64,000 bases of DNA from Chimaeribacter californicus (GCF_002858675.1 NZ_PJZF01000009.1:117323-181322), one strand, 5' to 3'; counted from the first letter of the stretch, positions 20,148 to 32,065 are shown. Numbers and translations: made by a program. Notes: generated by a model not told the origin, from the letters alone.

Positions 20148-20423
20148 ATGAAGGCGTTGCCGATGTTAACATCATGCTGCTTAGCGCTGGGGCTGTTGGC
20201 CTCTGCCGCACAGGCGGCGGACGCGGTTTCGGCGGCGAAAGCCGCCCAACTGACGCCCATCGGGTCTGTTTACCTGCAAGGCGTGCCGGGCGGCCCGCAA
20301 CAGGTTGATGCCCTGATCGCCCGGCAGGCCGCTGCCAAAGGTGCGGGCTATTACCGCATTAACTCTGTGCAGGAGAGCCAGAGTAAAAGCAGCTGGCATG
20401 CCACGGCCACCCTTTACCGCTGA
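20148..20423 (+). CDS. yjfN: Periplasmic YhcN-family protein YjfN
   Basis: 91-residue exported protein of the YhcN/DUF1471 family, with the same length as E. coli YjfN, which is reported to modulate the periplasmic protease DegP. The signal peptide is residues 1-23 (...AAQA|AD), with no lipobox cysteine at the cleavage point. The domain ends in WHATATLYR, parallel to BsmA. GAGGAGGTGAACT gives a strong ribosome-binding site. A good terminator follows, so bsmA-yjfN probably forms one unit. Overall similarity to E. coli YjfN is modest, and another YhcN-family name is possible. Confidence 0.82.
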   Translation: MKALPMLTSCCLALGLLASAAQAADAVSAAKAAQLTPIGSVYLQGVPGGPQQVDALIARQAAAKGAGYYRINSVQESQSKSSWHATATLYR

Positions 20424-20442
20424 GTGGCGGTTATCCTTATCA

Positions 20443-20468
20443 AGGGCACCTGTAGGTGCCCTTTTTTA
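20443..20468 (+). terminator. yjfN terminator
   Basis: AGGGCACC-TGTA-GGTGCCCT followed by TTTTT. It overlaps the end of the convergent aidB gene by a few bases. Confidence 0.85.
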
Positions 20469-22094
20469 TGCGCCGGTGGCCCGGTTAAGCAGATCGGTAC
20501 ACAGGCTTTCCGGCAAGGTGCTGTCCCCCCGGTGGTCAAAGGCCATGCGACACCAGGCTTCGGCCCGCGGCGGAGAAGCATGGCGCAGTAATTCTGCGCC
20601 ACTACACAGCATGAACAGCTGGCGGGTAATCTGCCGCGCCTGCGCTTCTGCCGGTTTTTGCAGCTGCTGGTTTAGTTGCCGCCAGCTACGGTCAAACAGC
20701 CGGTTCTGGCCGCGGACCTCATACATCTCCCGGTGTAACATCTCCAGCGCGCCGGGCATTTTGTGCAGCGTGCGCAGCACATCCAGGCACATGACATTGC
20801 CTGACCCTTCCCAGATGCTGTTGACCGGTGCCTCCCGATAGAGGCGCGGCAGTTCACTCTCTTCGCAATAGCCAATCCCGCCCAGTACCTCCATCGCCTC
20901 CGCCACAAAGGCACTGCCGTGGTGGCACACCGCATACTTGGCCGCTGGGGTCATCAGCCGGGTAAAGGCGAGCTGATGTGGATCGCTGCGTTGTTCCCAG
21001 GCCTGCGCCAGCCGGAACAGCAGCGCGGTTTGCCCCTCCAGCCTTAAAGCCAGCCGCGCCAGCCCCTGGCGCATCAGTGGCTGCTCCACCAGCACCTTAC
21101 CGAACGCCTGCCGCTGCAATGCGTGGTAAAGCGCCACCGACAACGCCCGGCGCATCAGCGCATGGCTGCCGAGCGCACAATCAAAGCGGGTATGGCCGCC
21201 CATGGTCAGGATCTGGCGGATGCCCTCACCCTCCTCGCCCACCAGCCAGCCGGCCGCATCCTGAAATTCCGCCTCACTGCTGGCATTGGAACGGTTGCCG
21301 AGCTTCTCTTTCAGCCGCTCCAGCCGGATGGCATTGCGCGTGCCGTCCGGTAGCAGGCGCGGCAGGAAAAAGCAGGATAACCCGCCCTCCGCCTGTGCCA
21401 GCACCAGGTGCGCATCACTTTGCGGCACGGAGAAAAACCATTTATGCCCGATTAACCGATAACACTCTCCCGGCCCGCGTGCGCCCTCCGGCCGGGCGCG
21501 GGTGGTATTGCTCAACACATCGGAACCGCCCTGCTTCTCCGTCATTCCCATGCCGATCAGCAGGCCGCGTTTCTGGCTGCCCGGCTGGGTGTGCGTGTCA
21601 TAGCGATCGGAAAGCAGGCCCGGCAACCAGTCGCGGAACGGGGCGGGTAAAGCACGTTGCAGCAGCGGTATGGCACCAAAAGTCATGGTGACCGGGCAGA
21701 GCGTGCCCGACTCAACCTGCCCGTGCAGAATAAAGCGGGCGGCGCGGGCAGCCACGCTGCCGATGCGGGCCTCGTCCTGCCAGGGCAGGTTATGCACCCG
21801 GTTAGCAATCAGCCCCTGCATCAGCAGGTGCCAGGCGGGGTGAAAGCGCACGTCGTCCAGCCGCTGGCCGGCGGCGTCATAACGCAGTAACTCCGGCGGG
21901 TTGGCGTTCGCCAGCCTGCCCAGCTCCAGTGATTCCGCACTGCCGAGTTGCTGCCCCACCGAGGCCAGGAGATCCGCATCCCAGTGCGCCTGTGCACGGG
22001 TGACGGCCTCGCGCAGCGGCGTATCGGACAGGAACAGGTTGCTGTTTGCCAGCGGTTTGGGCTGATTAAAAACGGTGTGGGTTTGCCAACGCAT
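20466..22094 (-). CDS. aidB: AidB, acyl-CoA dehydrogenase-family alkylation-response protein
   Basis: FAD-containing homologue of acyl-CoA dehydrogenases. E. coli AidB has weak isovaleryl-CoA dehydrogenase activity, binds DNA, and is induced by alkylating agents through Ada. The product is 542 residues, as expected. It opens with the typical HTVFNQPKPLANSNLFLSD. The acyl-CoA dehydrogenase core includes TEKQGGSDV near residue 185, and the C-terminal half holds HGSAFVAEAMEVLGGIGYCEES. It is encoded next to yjfN, as in E. coli. Its role as a repair enzyme is not settled in the literature. Confidence 0.95.
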   Translation of the reverse strand: MRWQTHTVFNQPKPLANSNLFLSDTPLREAVTRAQAHWDADLLASVGQQLGSAESLELGRLANANPPELLRYDAAGQRLDDVRFHPAWHLLMQGLIANRVHNLPWQDEARIGSVAARAARFILHGQVESGTLCPVTMTFGAIPLLQRALPAPFRDWLPGLLSDRYDTHTQPGSQKRGLLIGMGMTEKQGGSDVLSNTTRARPEGARGPGECYRLIGHKWFFSVPQSDAHLVLAQAEGGLSCFFLPRLLPDGTRNAIRLERLKEKLGNRSNASSEAEFQDAAGWLVGEEGEGIRQILTMGGHTRFDCALGSHALMRRALSVALYHALQRQAFGKVLVEQPLMRQGLARLALRLEGQTALLFRLAQAWEQRSDPHQLAFTRLMTPAAKYAVCHHGSAFVAEAMEVLGGIGYCEESELPRLYREAPVNSIWEGSGNVMCLDVLRTLHKMPGALEMLHREMYEVRGQNRLFDRSWRQLNQQLQKPAEAQARQITRQLFMLCSGAELLRHASPPRAEAWCRMAFDHRGDSTLPESLCTDLLNRATGA

Positions 22095-22211
22095 AGAACT
22101 CCCCAGACGAATCGACGGAAAGACGAATCAAGACGGAAGACGCATCAAGAAGGAAGTAAGTATGGCTATTTTGGGGGGCGATGCCGCAGAGGCGATCACA
22201 AAGACGGGAGG

Positions 22212-22238
22212 AAAAAACCGGAGCAGAACGCCCCGGTT
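22212..22238 (-). terminator. Terminator of the nsrR-rnr-rlmB operon
   Basis: Minus-strand stem AACCGGGGC / GCTCCGGTT (one G-T pair, loop GTTCT) followed by TTTTCC, directly after the rlmB stop. Confidence 0.75.
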
Positions 22239-22243
22239 CAGGG

Positions 22244-22984
22244 TCAGGCTTTTGCGCTGCGCTGACGCACGATTTCAAACAGGCAGACGCCGGTCGCGAC
22301 CGAGACATTCAGGGAAGAGACGGAACCGGCCATCGGGATGCTGATCAGTTCGTCACAGTGTTCACGGGTCAGGCGACGCATCCCCTCACCTTCCGCGCCC
22401 ATCACCAGCGCCGTCGGGCCGGTCATTTTGCTTTGGTAGACGTTGTGATCGGCTTCACCGGCGGTACCGATGATCCAGACATTGCTCTCTTGCAATAAAC
22501 GCAGGGTACGCGCCAGATTGGTCACGCGGATCAACGGCACGGTCTCTGCCGCCCCACTGGCAACTTTTTTCGCCGTGGCATTCAGTGCCGCAGAACGGTC
22601 ACGCGGCACAATCACCGCATGCACGCCCGCCGCATCCGCCGTACGCAGGCAGGCCCCGAGGTTGTGCGGATCGGTGACGCCATCCAGCACCAGCAGCAGC
22701 GGGTTTTCCACGCTTTCCAGCAGCGCCGGGAGATCGTTCTCCTGGTACTGGCGGCCTTCACGCACACGCGCCACGATGCCCTGGTGCACGGCGCCTTCCA
22801 CTTTTTCATCCAGCCATTGCCGGTTGGCTACCTGAATCACAATACCGGTGGCTTCCAGCTCGGCGATCAGCGGCTGAAGGCGGCGATCGTCACGCCCTTT
22901 CAGAATAAAAACTTCCAGGAAACGTTGTGGATCGCGCTCCAGCAGGGCCTGGACGGCATGAATGCCGTAAATAATTTCGCTCAT
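22244..22984 (-). CDS. rlmB: 23S rRNA (guanosine-2251-2'-O)-methyltransferase RlmB
   Basis: SpoU-family methyltransferase that methylates the 2'-OH of G2251 in the P loop of 23S rRNA with S-adenosylmethionine. The start at 22984 gives 246 residues beginning [11 protein letters not shown]; a start 21 bases upstream lacks support. The N-terminal substrate-binding domain covers about 1-80. The trefoil-knot catalytic domain carries [29 protein letters not shown] and [16 protein letters not shown]. It is last gene of nsrR-rnr-rlmB; the 103-base gap after rnr holds no gene. Confidence 0.97.
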   Translation of the reverse strand: MSEIIYGIHAVQALLERDPQRFLEVFILKGRDDRRLQPLIAELEATGIVIQVANRQWLDEKVEGAVHQGIVARVREGRQYQENDLPALLESVENPLLLVLDGVTDPHNLGACLRTADAAGVHAVIVPRDRSAALNATAKKVASGAAETVPLIRVTNLARTLRLLQESNVWIIGTAGEADHNVYQSKMTGPTALVMGAEGEGMRRLTREHCDELISIPMAGSVSSLNVSVATGVCLFEIVRQRSAKA

Positions 22985-23087
22985 GATGCTCTTTAACAAG
23001 GTCAAACGGGCAGGCTTGCCCGTGGGTATCGGGTTAGCGGGCGATGCGGCGGCCGTCAGTCACGGTCACAGGTCGCCCGCCGGGGTA

Positions 23088-25541
23088 TCAGCTGTTGTCC
23101 CGTTTCGGCCCGCGGCGTGAACGGCTGCCTGACGTGCTCTTCTGGTTTCTGTCAGAAGGGCGGCGGGAACGGCGTGGCTTTTTATCATCCTGAGCCGGGG
23201 CGGCGCTGTCATCTTTGCGGAAGGCGCTGTCCGGCTCGAAATTAGTGCGCTTCTTGTTGTCACGGCGCGGACGGCGGCCGCGGCCATCATCACGCTGGGT
23301 ACCGGTCTTGGCTTTGTCGCGGGCGGTTTTGCCTGCGCCACGAGGGCGGCGGGTACTGGAGACCAGGGCGAAGTCGATTTTGCGCTCATCCATGTGTACG
23401 GCTTCAACGCGGATCTCCACTTCGTCACCCAGGCGGTAAACCTGCCCGGAGGACTCGCCCACCAGCCGCTGGCCGATGTTGTCGTAGCGGTAGTAGTCGT
23501 TGTCCAGCGTCGAGACATGCACCAGCCCGTCGATGAAGAGATCATCCAGGCGCACAAAGAAGCCGAAGCCGGTCACGCTGGAGATGATGCCGTCAAACAC
23601 GGAGCCGACATGATCCTGCATGAAGTCACACTTCAGCCAGTCGGCGACATCACGCGTGGCCTCATCGGCCCGGCGCTCGGTCATCGAACAATGTTCGCCC
23701 AGCTGCAGCATTTCGTCATAGTCGCTGTGCCAGCCGCCGGTCGGCGTCCAGCGCTCTTTCAGCGTCCCGTGCTGTTTAGCCAGGATGTACTTGATGGCGC
23801 GGTGCAGCGACAAGTCCGGGTAACGGCGGATCGGTGAGGTGAAGTGGGCATAGGCCGACAGCGCCAGGCCAAAGTGACCACGGTTTTCCGGATCGTAAAT
23901 CGCCTGTTTCATCGAACGCAGCAGCATGGTTTGCAGCATTTCGCGATCGGGGCGATCGGCAATGGCATCCATGACATCGGCGTAGTCTTTCGGCACCGGC
24001 TTCATGCCGCCGCCCATTTTCAGGCCCAGCTCATTCAGTACGCTTTTCAGCGCAGAGATATGGTCATCGCTCGGGCGATCGTGATCGCGGAACAGCGCCG
24101 GTTCGTTGAATTTCTCCACGAAACGCGCGGCGGCCACGTTCGCCATGATCATGCACTCTTCGATCAGCTTGTGCGCGTCGTTACGCACCGTCGGCTCTAC
24201 GCGCTCAATCCGGCGTTCGGCGTTAAAGATGAACTTCGCCTCTTCCGTTTCAAAGGCGATGCCGCCGCGATCGGCGCGGGCGTCATCCAGCACCTCGTAC
24301 ATGTCATGCAGCTCTTCCAGGTTCTTCACCAGCGGGGCGTACTGCTCGCGCAGCTCTTCGTTGCCTTCGATGATCTGCCAGACTTTGTTGTAGGTCAGGC
24401 GCGCGTGGGAGCTCATCACCGCTTCGTAGAATTTATAGGAGGAGAGACGACCGGTGGCGGAGATGGTCATCTCACACACCATACAGAGGCGATCTACCTG
24501 CGGGTTCAGCGAGCAGAGGCCGTTGGAGAGCACTTCCGGCAGCATCGGGATCACCTGCGATGGGAAGTAGACGGAGGTGCCGCGGGTGCGGGCTTCGTCA
24601 TCCAGTGGGGTGCCGGGGCGGACGTAGTAACTGACATCCGCAATCGCCACCCATAGCCGCCAGCCGCCACCGCGTTTTTTCTCACAGTAGACCGCATCAT
24701 CGAAATCACGTGCGTCTTCGCCGTCAATGGTAACCAGCGGCAGGGTGCGCAGATCGATACGCCCTTTTTTCGCCTCTTCCGGCACCTGCTCGCTCAACGA
24801 GGAGATCTGCTTCTCCACTGCGGCCGGCCAGACGTGCGGGATCTCATGGGTACGCAGCGCGATATCCACCGCCATGTTGGTGCCCATTTTGTCACCCAGG
24901 ACTTCGACAATCTTACCCACCGCTTTGGTGCGGCGCGTCGGGCGCTGGGTCAGTTCGACCACGACCATATAGCCCATCCGTGCCCCGCTCACCTCTTCCG
25001 GCGGGATCAGGATGTCAAAACTCAGGCGGCTGTCATCCGGTACCACGAAGCCGGTGCCGGCATCGGTAAAGTAACGGCCGACAATCTGGCTGGTTTTCGG
25101 CACCAGCACACGCACGATGCGCGCTTCACGGCGGCCGCGGCGGTCGGTGCCGCTCGGCTGGGCCAGCACCACATCACCGTGGATGCACATTTTCATCTGT
25201 TCTGCGGAGAGGTAAATGTCCTCTTTTTTGCCGCCTTCCAGACGCAGGAAACCAAAACCGTCGCGATGGCCGATGACCGTGCCTTTCAGCAGATCAAGGC
25301 GTTCCGGCAGGGCGTAACACTGGCGGCGGGTAAAGACTAATTGGCCGTCGCGTTCCATCGCGCGCAGACGGCGGCGCAGCGCTTCCAGCTGCTCTTCGCT
25401 GGAGAGCTCCAGCTCGTTGGCCAGCTCTTCACGGCTGGCCGGGGCTTCACGTTTCGCCAGATGCTCGAGAATAAATTCCCGGCTTGGGATCGGGGAGTCA
25501 TATTTCTCTGCTTCCCGTTCCAGAAAAGGATCTTGTGACAT
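23088..25541 (-). CDS. rnr: Ribonuclease R
   Basis: Processive 3'-to-5' exoribonuclease that degrades structured RNA; in E. coli it works in mRNA and rRNA quality control and with tmRNA, and is induced by cold. At 817 residues it is close to the E. coli length (813). It has an N-terminal helix-turn-helix domain (about 18-85), two cold-shock domains (about 87-245), and the RNB catalytic domain with [10 protein letters not shown] at 273-282 (metal-binding aspartates). An S1 domain (about 645-726) and a lysine/arginine-rich tail rich in [16 protein letters not shown] sequence follow. It lies 44 bases after nsrR. Confidence 0.98.
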   Translation of the reverse strand: MSQDPFLEREAEKYDSPIPSREFILEHLAKREAPASREELANELELSSEEQLEALRRRLRAMERDGQLVFTRRQCYALPERLDLLKGTVIGHRDGFGFLRLEGGKKEDIYLSAEQMKMCIHGDVVLAQPSGTDRRGRREARIVRVLVPKTSQIVGRYFTDAGTGFVVPDDSRLSFDILIPPEEVSGARMGYMVVVELTQRPTRRTKAVGKIVEVLGDKMGTNMAVDIALRTHEIPHVWPAAVEKQISSLSEQVPEEAKKGRIDLRTLPLVTIDGEDARDFDDAVYCEKKRGGGWRLWVAIADVSYYVRPGTPLDDEARTRGTSVYFPSQVIPMLPEVLSNGLCSLNPQVDRLCMVCEMTISATGRLSSYKFYEAVMSSHARLTYNKVWQIIEGNEELREQYAPLVKNLEELHDMYEVLDDARADRGGIAFETEEAKFIFNAERRIERVEPTVRNDAHKLIEECMIMANVAAARFVEKFNEPALFRDHDRPSDDHISALKSVLNELGLKMGGGMKPVPKDYADVMDAIADRPDREMLQTMLLRSMKQAIYDPENRGHFGLALSAYAHFTSPIRRYPDLSLHRAIKYILAKQHGTLKERWTPTGGWHSDYDEMLQLGEHCSMTERRADEATRDVADWLKCDFMQDHVGSVFDGIISSVTGFGFFVRLDDLFIDGLVHVSTLDNDYYRYDNIGQRLVGESSGQVYRLGDEVEIRVEAVHMDERKIDFALVSSTRRPRGAGKTARDKAKTGTQRDDGRGRRPRRDNKKRTNFEPDSAFRKDDSAAPAQDDKKPRRSRRPSDRNQKSTSGSRSRRGPKRDNS

Positions 25542-25585
25542 TGCGGTTCCTCCGTTGTCATCAGCGGGGTTGTGCTGAAATGTGC

Positions 25586-26011
25586 TTATTCAACAAGCAA
25601 CAATTTATAGAGCGACGCATTTTCAGTGACCATATCGGCCAGTGTGTATTGGTCCAGCTCGTTCAGGAAATTCTGCACAGCCTGATTGAGAACATGTTTC
25701 AGGCGGCAGGCGGGGCCGATGTGGCAAAATTCGCCGGAGCAGTTAACCAGGGTCAGGGGCTCCAGCTCACGCACGACATCGCCGATGCGGATTTGGGCGG
25801 CTGGTCTGCCGAGGCGGATACCGCCTTTTTTCCCGCGTACTGCGGTGACCAACCCTGCACGGCTTAACTGATTTATTATTTTAACCATATGGTTACGCGA
25901 GACACCATATACCGCAGTGACCTGAGAGATGTTCGTCATCCGATCCTCCGGCAGCGAGGCCATATAGATCAGTGCTCTTAAACCATAATCAGTAAAACTT
26001 GTTAACTGCAC
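25586..26011 (-). CDS. nsrR: Nitric-oxide-sensing transcriptional repressor NsrR
   Basis: Rrf2-family repressor with a [2Fe-2S] or [4Fe-4S] cluster that is destroyed by nitric oxide, releasing genes such as hmp. A GTG start at 26011 is preferred. It gives 141 residues, identical in length to E. coli NsrR, and has an AGAGG ribosome-binding site; a longer in-frame form would add 40 implausible residues. The winged-helix domain covers residues 1-80, and cluster cysteines are at 91, 96 and 102. It heads the nsrR-rnr-rlmB cluster. No convincing NsrR box was found at its own promoter by eye. Confidence 0.96.
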   Translation of the reverse strand: MQLTSFTDYGLRALIYMASLPEDRMTNISQVTAVYGVSRNHMVKIINQLSRAGLVTAVRGKKGGIRLGRPAAQIRIGDVVRELEPLTLVNCSGEFCHIGPACRLKHVLNQAVQNFLNELDQYTLADMVTENASLYKLLLVE

Positions 26012-26170
26012 ACAAACCTCTGGGCCCTGTTGACCCTGCCTGTAGGCGTCTGATCTCACAACGCTTAACATACACTTTTGTAAGATTACTCTTTGGATGA
26101 TAAACCAGCCACAAAGAATGCAGCTAATCATTTAGACCCAGAATGGAATGCGGCGTGCACAACATGGAAG

Positions 26171-26205
26171 GAAAAAACAATAAACCGGGCACGATGGCCC
26201 GGTTT
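26171..26205 (-). terminator. purA terminator
   Basis: Minus-strand stem AAACCGGGC / GCCCGGTTT (loop CATCGT), followed by ATTGTTTTTTCC. It separates purA from the nsrR promoter region. Confidence 0.8.
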
Positions 26206-26234
26206 GGCATTCAGCTTACTGAATGGTGCGGCAA

Positions 26235-27592
<1,358 letters not shown>

Positions 27593-27599
27593 TACTTTT

Positions 27600-27615
27600 T
27601 AGCACACGGTTGCCT
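27600..27615 (-). promoter_or_regulatory. Candidate PurR operator upstream of purA
   Basis: Minus-strand AGGCAACCGTGTGCTA matches ten of the twelve fixed positions of the PurR consensus (ANGCAANCGNTTNCNT). Its centre is about 50 bases upstream of the inferred purA transcription start. PurR control of purA is known in E. coli. Confidence 0.5.
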
Positions 27616-27677
27616 GAAAAATTTTCGCCAATCAGGCGGCGATCGCCCCCGAATTTGGCGGCATCCTGAATATGGTG

Positions 27678-27878
27678 TTATCCACCATTCCGGACACGCA
27701 ACATGTAGTAAATCACGCAGCCGGCCACCACAATGCCGCCACCGAAACGCCGCAGTGATGCGTCCGGCAACGCCGTCATAGCCAGGATCATTTTACGCCA
27801 GGTTTTCGGCCATAACATCGGCCCCAGCCCTTCCAGCACCATTACCAGCCCCACAGCCAGCCAGATTGTTGTGTTCAT
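27678..27878 (-). CDS. yjeT: Small inner-membrane protein YjeT (DUF2065)
   Basis: 66-residue protein of unknown function with two predicted membrane helices (about 4-20 and 45-62). It matches the E. coli YjeT pattern, including LEGLGPMLWPKTWRKM and LRRFGGGIVVAG. The start at 27878 has AGGGAAAAT before it. It stands between the hflC terminator and purA. In E. coli YjeT has been linked to the HflKC/FtsH neighbourhood only by position. Confidence 0.88.
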   Translation of the reverse strand: MNTTIWLAVGLVMVLEGLGPMLWPKTWRKMILAMTALPDASLRRFGGGIVVAGCVIYYMLRVRNGG

Positions 27879-27894
27879 TATTTTCCCTTGCACA

Positions 27895-27920
27895 TAAAAA
27901 AGGCCCGCGTTAACGGGCCT
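27895..27920 (-). terminator. hflK-hflC terminator
   Basis: Minus-strand AGGCCCG-TTAACG-CGGGCCT followed by TTTTT, just after the hflC stop and before yjeT. Confidence 0.85.
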
Positions 27921-27936
27921 GAAGACGCATGCCGGA

Positions 27937-28944
27937 TTACGGCTTGATGGTTTTTTCCGGCGACTTCATAAAGCGGAAGAAGTCACTGTCCGGGCTTAAG
28001 ACCAACACATCTTTATTGCTCTTAAAGCTGTTTTCATACGCACGCAGGCTACGGATGAACGCATAGAAATCCGGGTCCTGGCTGAACGCATTGGCAAACA
28101 GTTTAGCGGCTTCTGCATCGCCTTCACCGCGGGTGATCCGCGCCTGACGCTCGGCTTCGGCCAGAGTACGGGTCACTTCATAATCTGCTGTGGCCCGCAG
28201 TTTTTCTGCCTCTTCATACCCCTGAGAACGCAGACGCATCGCGACCGCGCTACGTTCAGCACGCATACGCTGGTAAATCGCATCAGAGACTTCGGCCGGC
28301 AGGTTAATCTGCTTCACGCGGACATCGATGACCTGGATGCCCAACGCTGCCATGCTGTTCGGATTGATCTGCAAATCCTGGCCGCTGGTTTCACGCTCAA
28401 CACGTTTGGCTACCGAGGCAATCGCGTCATCGGCTTCGGTGGTCGTGGCGGTGTCACCATCTTCCGCCGTACCGTTATTCAGCTGGTCACGCACGTCGGA
28501 CATCAGCTGACCGCGCGAATCGGTGACGATGTCTTTCACTTCCAGGCGGCCAATCTCTGAACGCAGACGGTCACTGAATTTGCGTTTCAGCAGCACTTCA
28601 GCCTGGGAGACGTCACCGCCGCCGGTTGCCAGATAGTAACGGCTGAAATCGCTGATGCGCCATTTGAGGTAGGAATCGACGATCAGGTCTTTCTTCTCAT
28701 TGGTCACGAAACGGTCGGCCTGGTTATCCATGGTCTGGATACGGGCGTCGAGCATTTTCACCGACTCAATGAAAGGAATTTTAAAATGTAAGCCCGGGGC
28801 GTAAACCTGAGGCTTATTTTCATCATCCCGTAAGACCTTGCCGAAACGCAGCACGATACCGCGCTCACCTTCCTGCACCACAAACAGTGAAGCATACAGC
28901 GCTACCAGCACCACTAAGACAATAAATATGACTGACTTACGCAT
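27937..28944 (-). CDS. hflC: FtsH protease modulator HflC
   Basis: Inner-membrane SPFH/prohibitin-family protein that, with HflK, forms a large cage around FtsH protease and modulates membrane-protein degradation. It has 335 residues (E. coli 334): one N-terminal membrane helix (about 4-22), the SPFH domain (about 20-250), and a helical region. The start lies 3 bases after the hflK stop, so the two are translationally coupled and probably made in equal amounts. A terminator follows. Confidence 0.98.
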   Translation of the reverse strand: MRKSVIFIVLVVLVALYASLFVVQEGERGIVLRFGKVLRDDENKPQVYAPGLHFKIPFIESVKMLDARIQTMDNQADRFVTNEKKDLIVDSYLKWRISDFSRYYLATGGGDVSQAEVLLKRKFSDRLRSEIGRLEVKDIVTDSRGQLMSDVRDQLNNGTAEDGDTATTTEADDAIASVAKRVERETSGQDLQINPNSMAALGIQVIDVRVKQINLPAEVSDAIYQRMRAERSAVAMRLRSQGYEEAEKLRATADYEVTRTLAEAERQARITRGEGDAEAAKLFANAFSQDPDFYAFIRSLRAYENSFKSNKDVLVLSPDSDFFRFMKSPEKTIKP

Positions 28945-28947
28945 TGG

Positions 28948-30204
28948 TTACTCTCTCCCTACGCGAGTGGTATCGTCACGCTGCGCATTGGCACGGCGCT
29001 GGTCCACCACATTGCTGTCAACCGGACGCTGGCCGCTATCGCCCTGACTGAGGCCGGTGTTACTGGTCGGGTTCAGGCGAATCAGGCTGTCATTGTCTTC
29101 GCTGTTACCGTTTGACGCACCCTGCCCGCCACGCATCAGCTGTTCCAGCGGCAGCACCATCAGGTTATTGCCTTTGTCACTGACCAGCACTTTACGCGTT
29201 TCGCTCAGCACTTTTTCCATGGTTTCAATATAGAGGCGCTCACGGGTAATCTCCGGCGCAGCTTTATATTCCGGCAACAGGCGGGCAAAACGAGCCACTT
29301 CACCCTGTGCCTCAAGCACGGTACGGTCTTTATATGCTTTGGCGTTCTCCAGCACACGCTGGGCCTGACCGTTGGCTTTCGGCTGCACTTGGTTGGCGTA
29401 GGCTTCTGCTTCACGGATGTACTGCTGCTCGTTCTCACGCGCGGCAATCGCATCATCAAAGGCGGCTTTCACCTCTTCCGGCGGACGCGCCGCCTGGAAG
29501 TTCACATCCAGCAGTGTGATGCCCATCTTGTACGGACGAATAGTCTCTTCCAGCACGCGTTGGGTATCGTTACGCACCACGGTACGGCCTTCCGTCAGGA
29601 TACGGTCCATGGTGTATTTACCAATCACGCCGCGCAGCGCGCTGTCTGTTGCCTGGCTCAGGCTGTCATCGGCACTGACCACGCTGAACAGGTAGGCTGC
29701 CGGGTCGGTCACGCGGTACTGCACGTTCATTTCCACACGTACCACGTTTTCATCGGCTGTCAGCATCACCCCGGAGGCCGCCAGTTCACGCACGGATTCG
29801 ACATTCACTGCACGTACCTGATCGATGAAGGTCGGTTTCCAGTTCAGGCCGGGCTGTACCAGATGGCTGAACTTACCGAAACGGGTGACCACACCGCGTT
29901 CCGCTTCTTTAATGGTATAGAACCCGCTGGCGGCCCAGATAACGACCACGGCCACTGCCGCGATACCGACAATGCGCCCGCTTACACCGCGCGCATTGTT
30001 GTTGCCGCCATTTCCATTACCGGTGCCTCTGCCGCCAAAACTGCCCAGTTTTTTGCTGAGCTTGCGGAAGATATCGTCCAAATCCGGCGGCCCTTGTTCA
30101 CGCCCGCCTTTATTATTATTTCCGCCAGAGTTGCCGCTGTTATTATTGCTGCTCCCCCACGGGTCGCGGTCCTGTCCGTTATTACCGGGCTGATTCCACG
30201 CCAT
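28948..30204 (-). CDS. hflK: FtsH protease modulator HflK
   Basis: Partner of HflC in the FtsH-associated SPFH complex; 418 residues (E. coli 419). The cytoplasmic N-terminus (1-70) is unusually rich in Asn and Gly, as in other HflK proteins. A membrane helix (about 76-95) and the SPFH domain (about 96-350) follow, then a polar C-terminal tail. It begins 57 bases after hflX in the long minus-strand cluster. Confidence 0.98.
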   Translation of the reverse strand: MAWNQPGNNGQDRDPWGSSNNNSGNSGGNNNKGGREQGPPDLDDIFRKLSKKLGSFGGRGTGNGNGGNNNARGVSGRIVGIAAVAVVVIWAASGFYTIKEAERGVVTRFGKFSHLVQPGLNWKPTFIDQVRAVNVESVRELAASGVMLTADENVVRVEMNVQYRVTDPAAYLFSVVSADDSLSQATDSALRGVIGKYTMDRILTEGRTVVRNDTQRVLEETIRPYKMGITLLDVNFQAARPPEEVKAAFDDAIAARENEQQYIREAEAYANQVQPKANGQAQRVLENAKAYKDRTVLEAQGEVARFARLLPEYKAAPEITRERLYIETMEKVLSETRKVLVSDKGNNLMVLPLEQLMRGGQGASNGNSEDNDSLIRLNPTSNTGLSQGDSGQRPVDSNVVDQRRANAQRDDTTRVGRE

Positions 30205-30261
30205 GTTTTAGCTCCATTCTTCTATGATTGGTGTTCTTCAGGCTTGCCTTACAGGTCCGAT

Positions 30262-31542
30262 TCACACGACAAAGCCGGTGAGCTCCTGCTCTTGTTTACA
30301 GAGGCGGTGCCAGTCAACGATGGGCATACGCACCACCAGACCTATACTGCCGTCCTCTTCATTCCACTCTTTTTCAATCGCCTGAAGCTGGTAAAAACGG
30401 CTGCGCAGACGGCCTGCCTGAGGTGGGAGACGCAATTCAACCTGCGTAATTTCACCGGCAAGACGCTCCGTCAACGCCTGAAGGAGCAACGGGATCCCTT
30501 CGCCTGTCTGGGCTGATAACCACACCCGCACCGGTAAGTTCTCATCGTTGCGATCGATGCGCGGCACAAAGTCGTCCAGCATATCGATTTTATTCATCAC
30601 TAACAGTACCGGGATATCATCTGCTTCGATCTCGGCCAGCACGGTATTTACTGCGTCGATGTTCTCATCCATGCGGATGTCAGCAGCGTCAACCACATGC
30701 AATAACAGCGTCGCCTGACGCGTCTCCTGCAGGGTCGCTTTGAATGCGGCCACCAGGTCATGCGGCAAATGCCGGATAAAGCCAACGGTATCCGCCAGCA
30801 CGGTATCGCCGACATCAGTCAGGCTGATGCGCCGAAGCGTTGGATCCAGGGTGGCAAACAGCTGATCGGCAGCGTAGACCCCGGCTGAGGTCATCCGGTT
30901 AAACAGGGTAGATTTCCCGGCGTTGGTATAACCAACCAGTGACACAGTAGGAACATCGGCCCGGTTACGGGCGCGGCGCCCCTGTTCACGCTGCTTCTCC
31001 ACCCGTTCCAGGCGGTTAAGAATCAGGCGGATACGGTCGCGCAGCAAACGGCGGTCGGTCTCAAGCTGGGTTTCACCCGGCCCACGCAGACCAATCCCCC
31101 CTTTCTGACGCTCAAGGTGCGTCCAGCCGCGCACCAGCCGCGTGGCAATATGGCGTAACTGGGCCAGTTCAACCTGCAGCTTACCTTCGTGTGTGCGGGC
31201 GCGCTGGGCAAAAATGTCTAAAATCAGGCCGGTGCGATCGATAACGCGGCATTCGCACAAGGCTTCCAGATTCCTCTCCTGAGCCGGAGAGAGTGCGTGA
31301 TCAAACAGAACGACAGAGGCGCCGGTGGCTTTTACGGCGTCCGCAATTTCTTCGGCCTTGCCTTCACCGACAAAGTATTTAGGATGTGGGGCCTTGCGAG
31401 TGCCCGTGATGACCTGCAAAGATTCAACGCCCGCAGAAGAGACTAGTGCCTCAAACTCACTGATATTCTCAGTATCTTTATCCTGCGAGAAATAGATATG
31501 AACCAGTACGGCCTGCTCACCGGCTTCATAACGGTCAAACAA
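30262..31542 (-). CDS. hflX: Ribosome-splitting GTPase HflX
   Basis: GTPase that dissociates stalled or heat-damaged 70S ribosomes. At 426 residues it equals E. coli HflX. The N-terminal HflX domain (about 1-190, with the GGIGLRGPGETQLETDRR linker at 148-164) precedes the GTPase domain. The P-loop GYTNAGKS is at 204-211, the DTVGF G3 motif and NKID G4 motif follow, and a short C-terminal domain completes it. It lies 98 bases after hfq. Confidence 0.98.
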   Translation of the reverse strand: MFDRYEAGEQAVLVHIYFSQDKDTENISEFEALVSSAGVESLQVITGTRKAPHPKYFVGEGKAEEIADAVKATGASVVLFDHALSPAQERNLEALCECRVIDRTGLILDIFAQRARTHEGKLQVELAQLRHIATRLVRGWTHLERQKGGIGLRGPGETQLETDRRLLRDRIRLILNRLERVEKQREQGRRARNRADVPTVSLVGYTNAGKSTLFNRMTSAGVYAADQLFATLDPTLRRISLTDVGDTVLADTVGFIRHLPHDLVAAFKATLQETRQATLLLHVVDAADIRMDENIDAVNTVLAEIEADDIPVLLVMNKIDMLDDFVPRIDRNDENLPVRVWLSAQTGEGIPLLLQALTERLAGEITQVELRLPPQAGRLRSRFYQLQAIEKEWNEEDGSIGLVVRMPIVDWHRLCKQEQELTGFVV

Positions 31543-31640
31543 GCGTGCAACCTCTCAAACGGATAGGAACCGCTAAGGCGGAGGTCATAAGCAGACATTG
31601 GCTGCCTATGGCCCCCGTCATGGTTGACAAGCAATACGCT

Positions 31641-31964
<324 letters not shown>

Positions 31965-32065
31965 TTATTTGCTTGTTGTTTGTAACTAAGAGCCTGACGG
32001 CCCTAAAATAAACGACATAAAAATTTGCGCGCTGAGTACCAATCAATTGTACACAAACATCCGGC

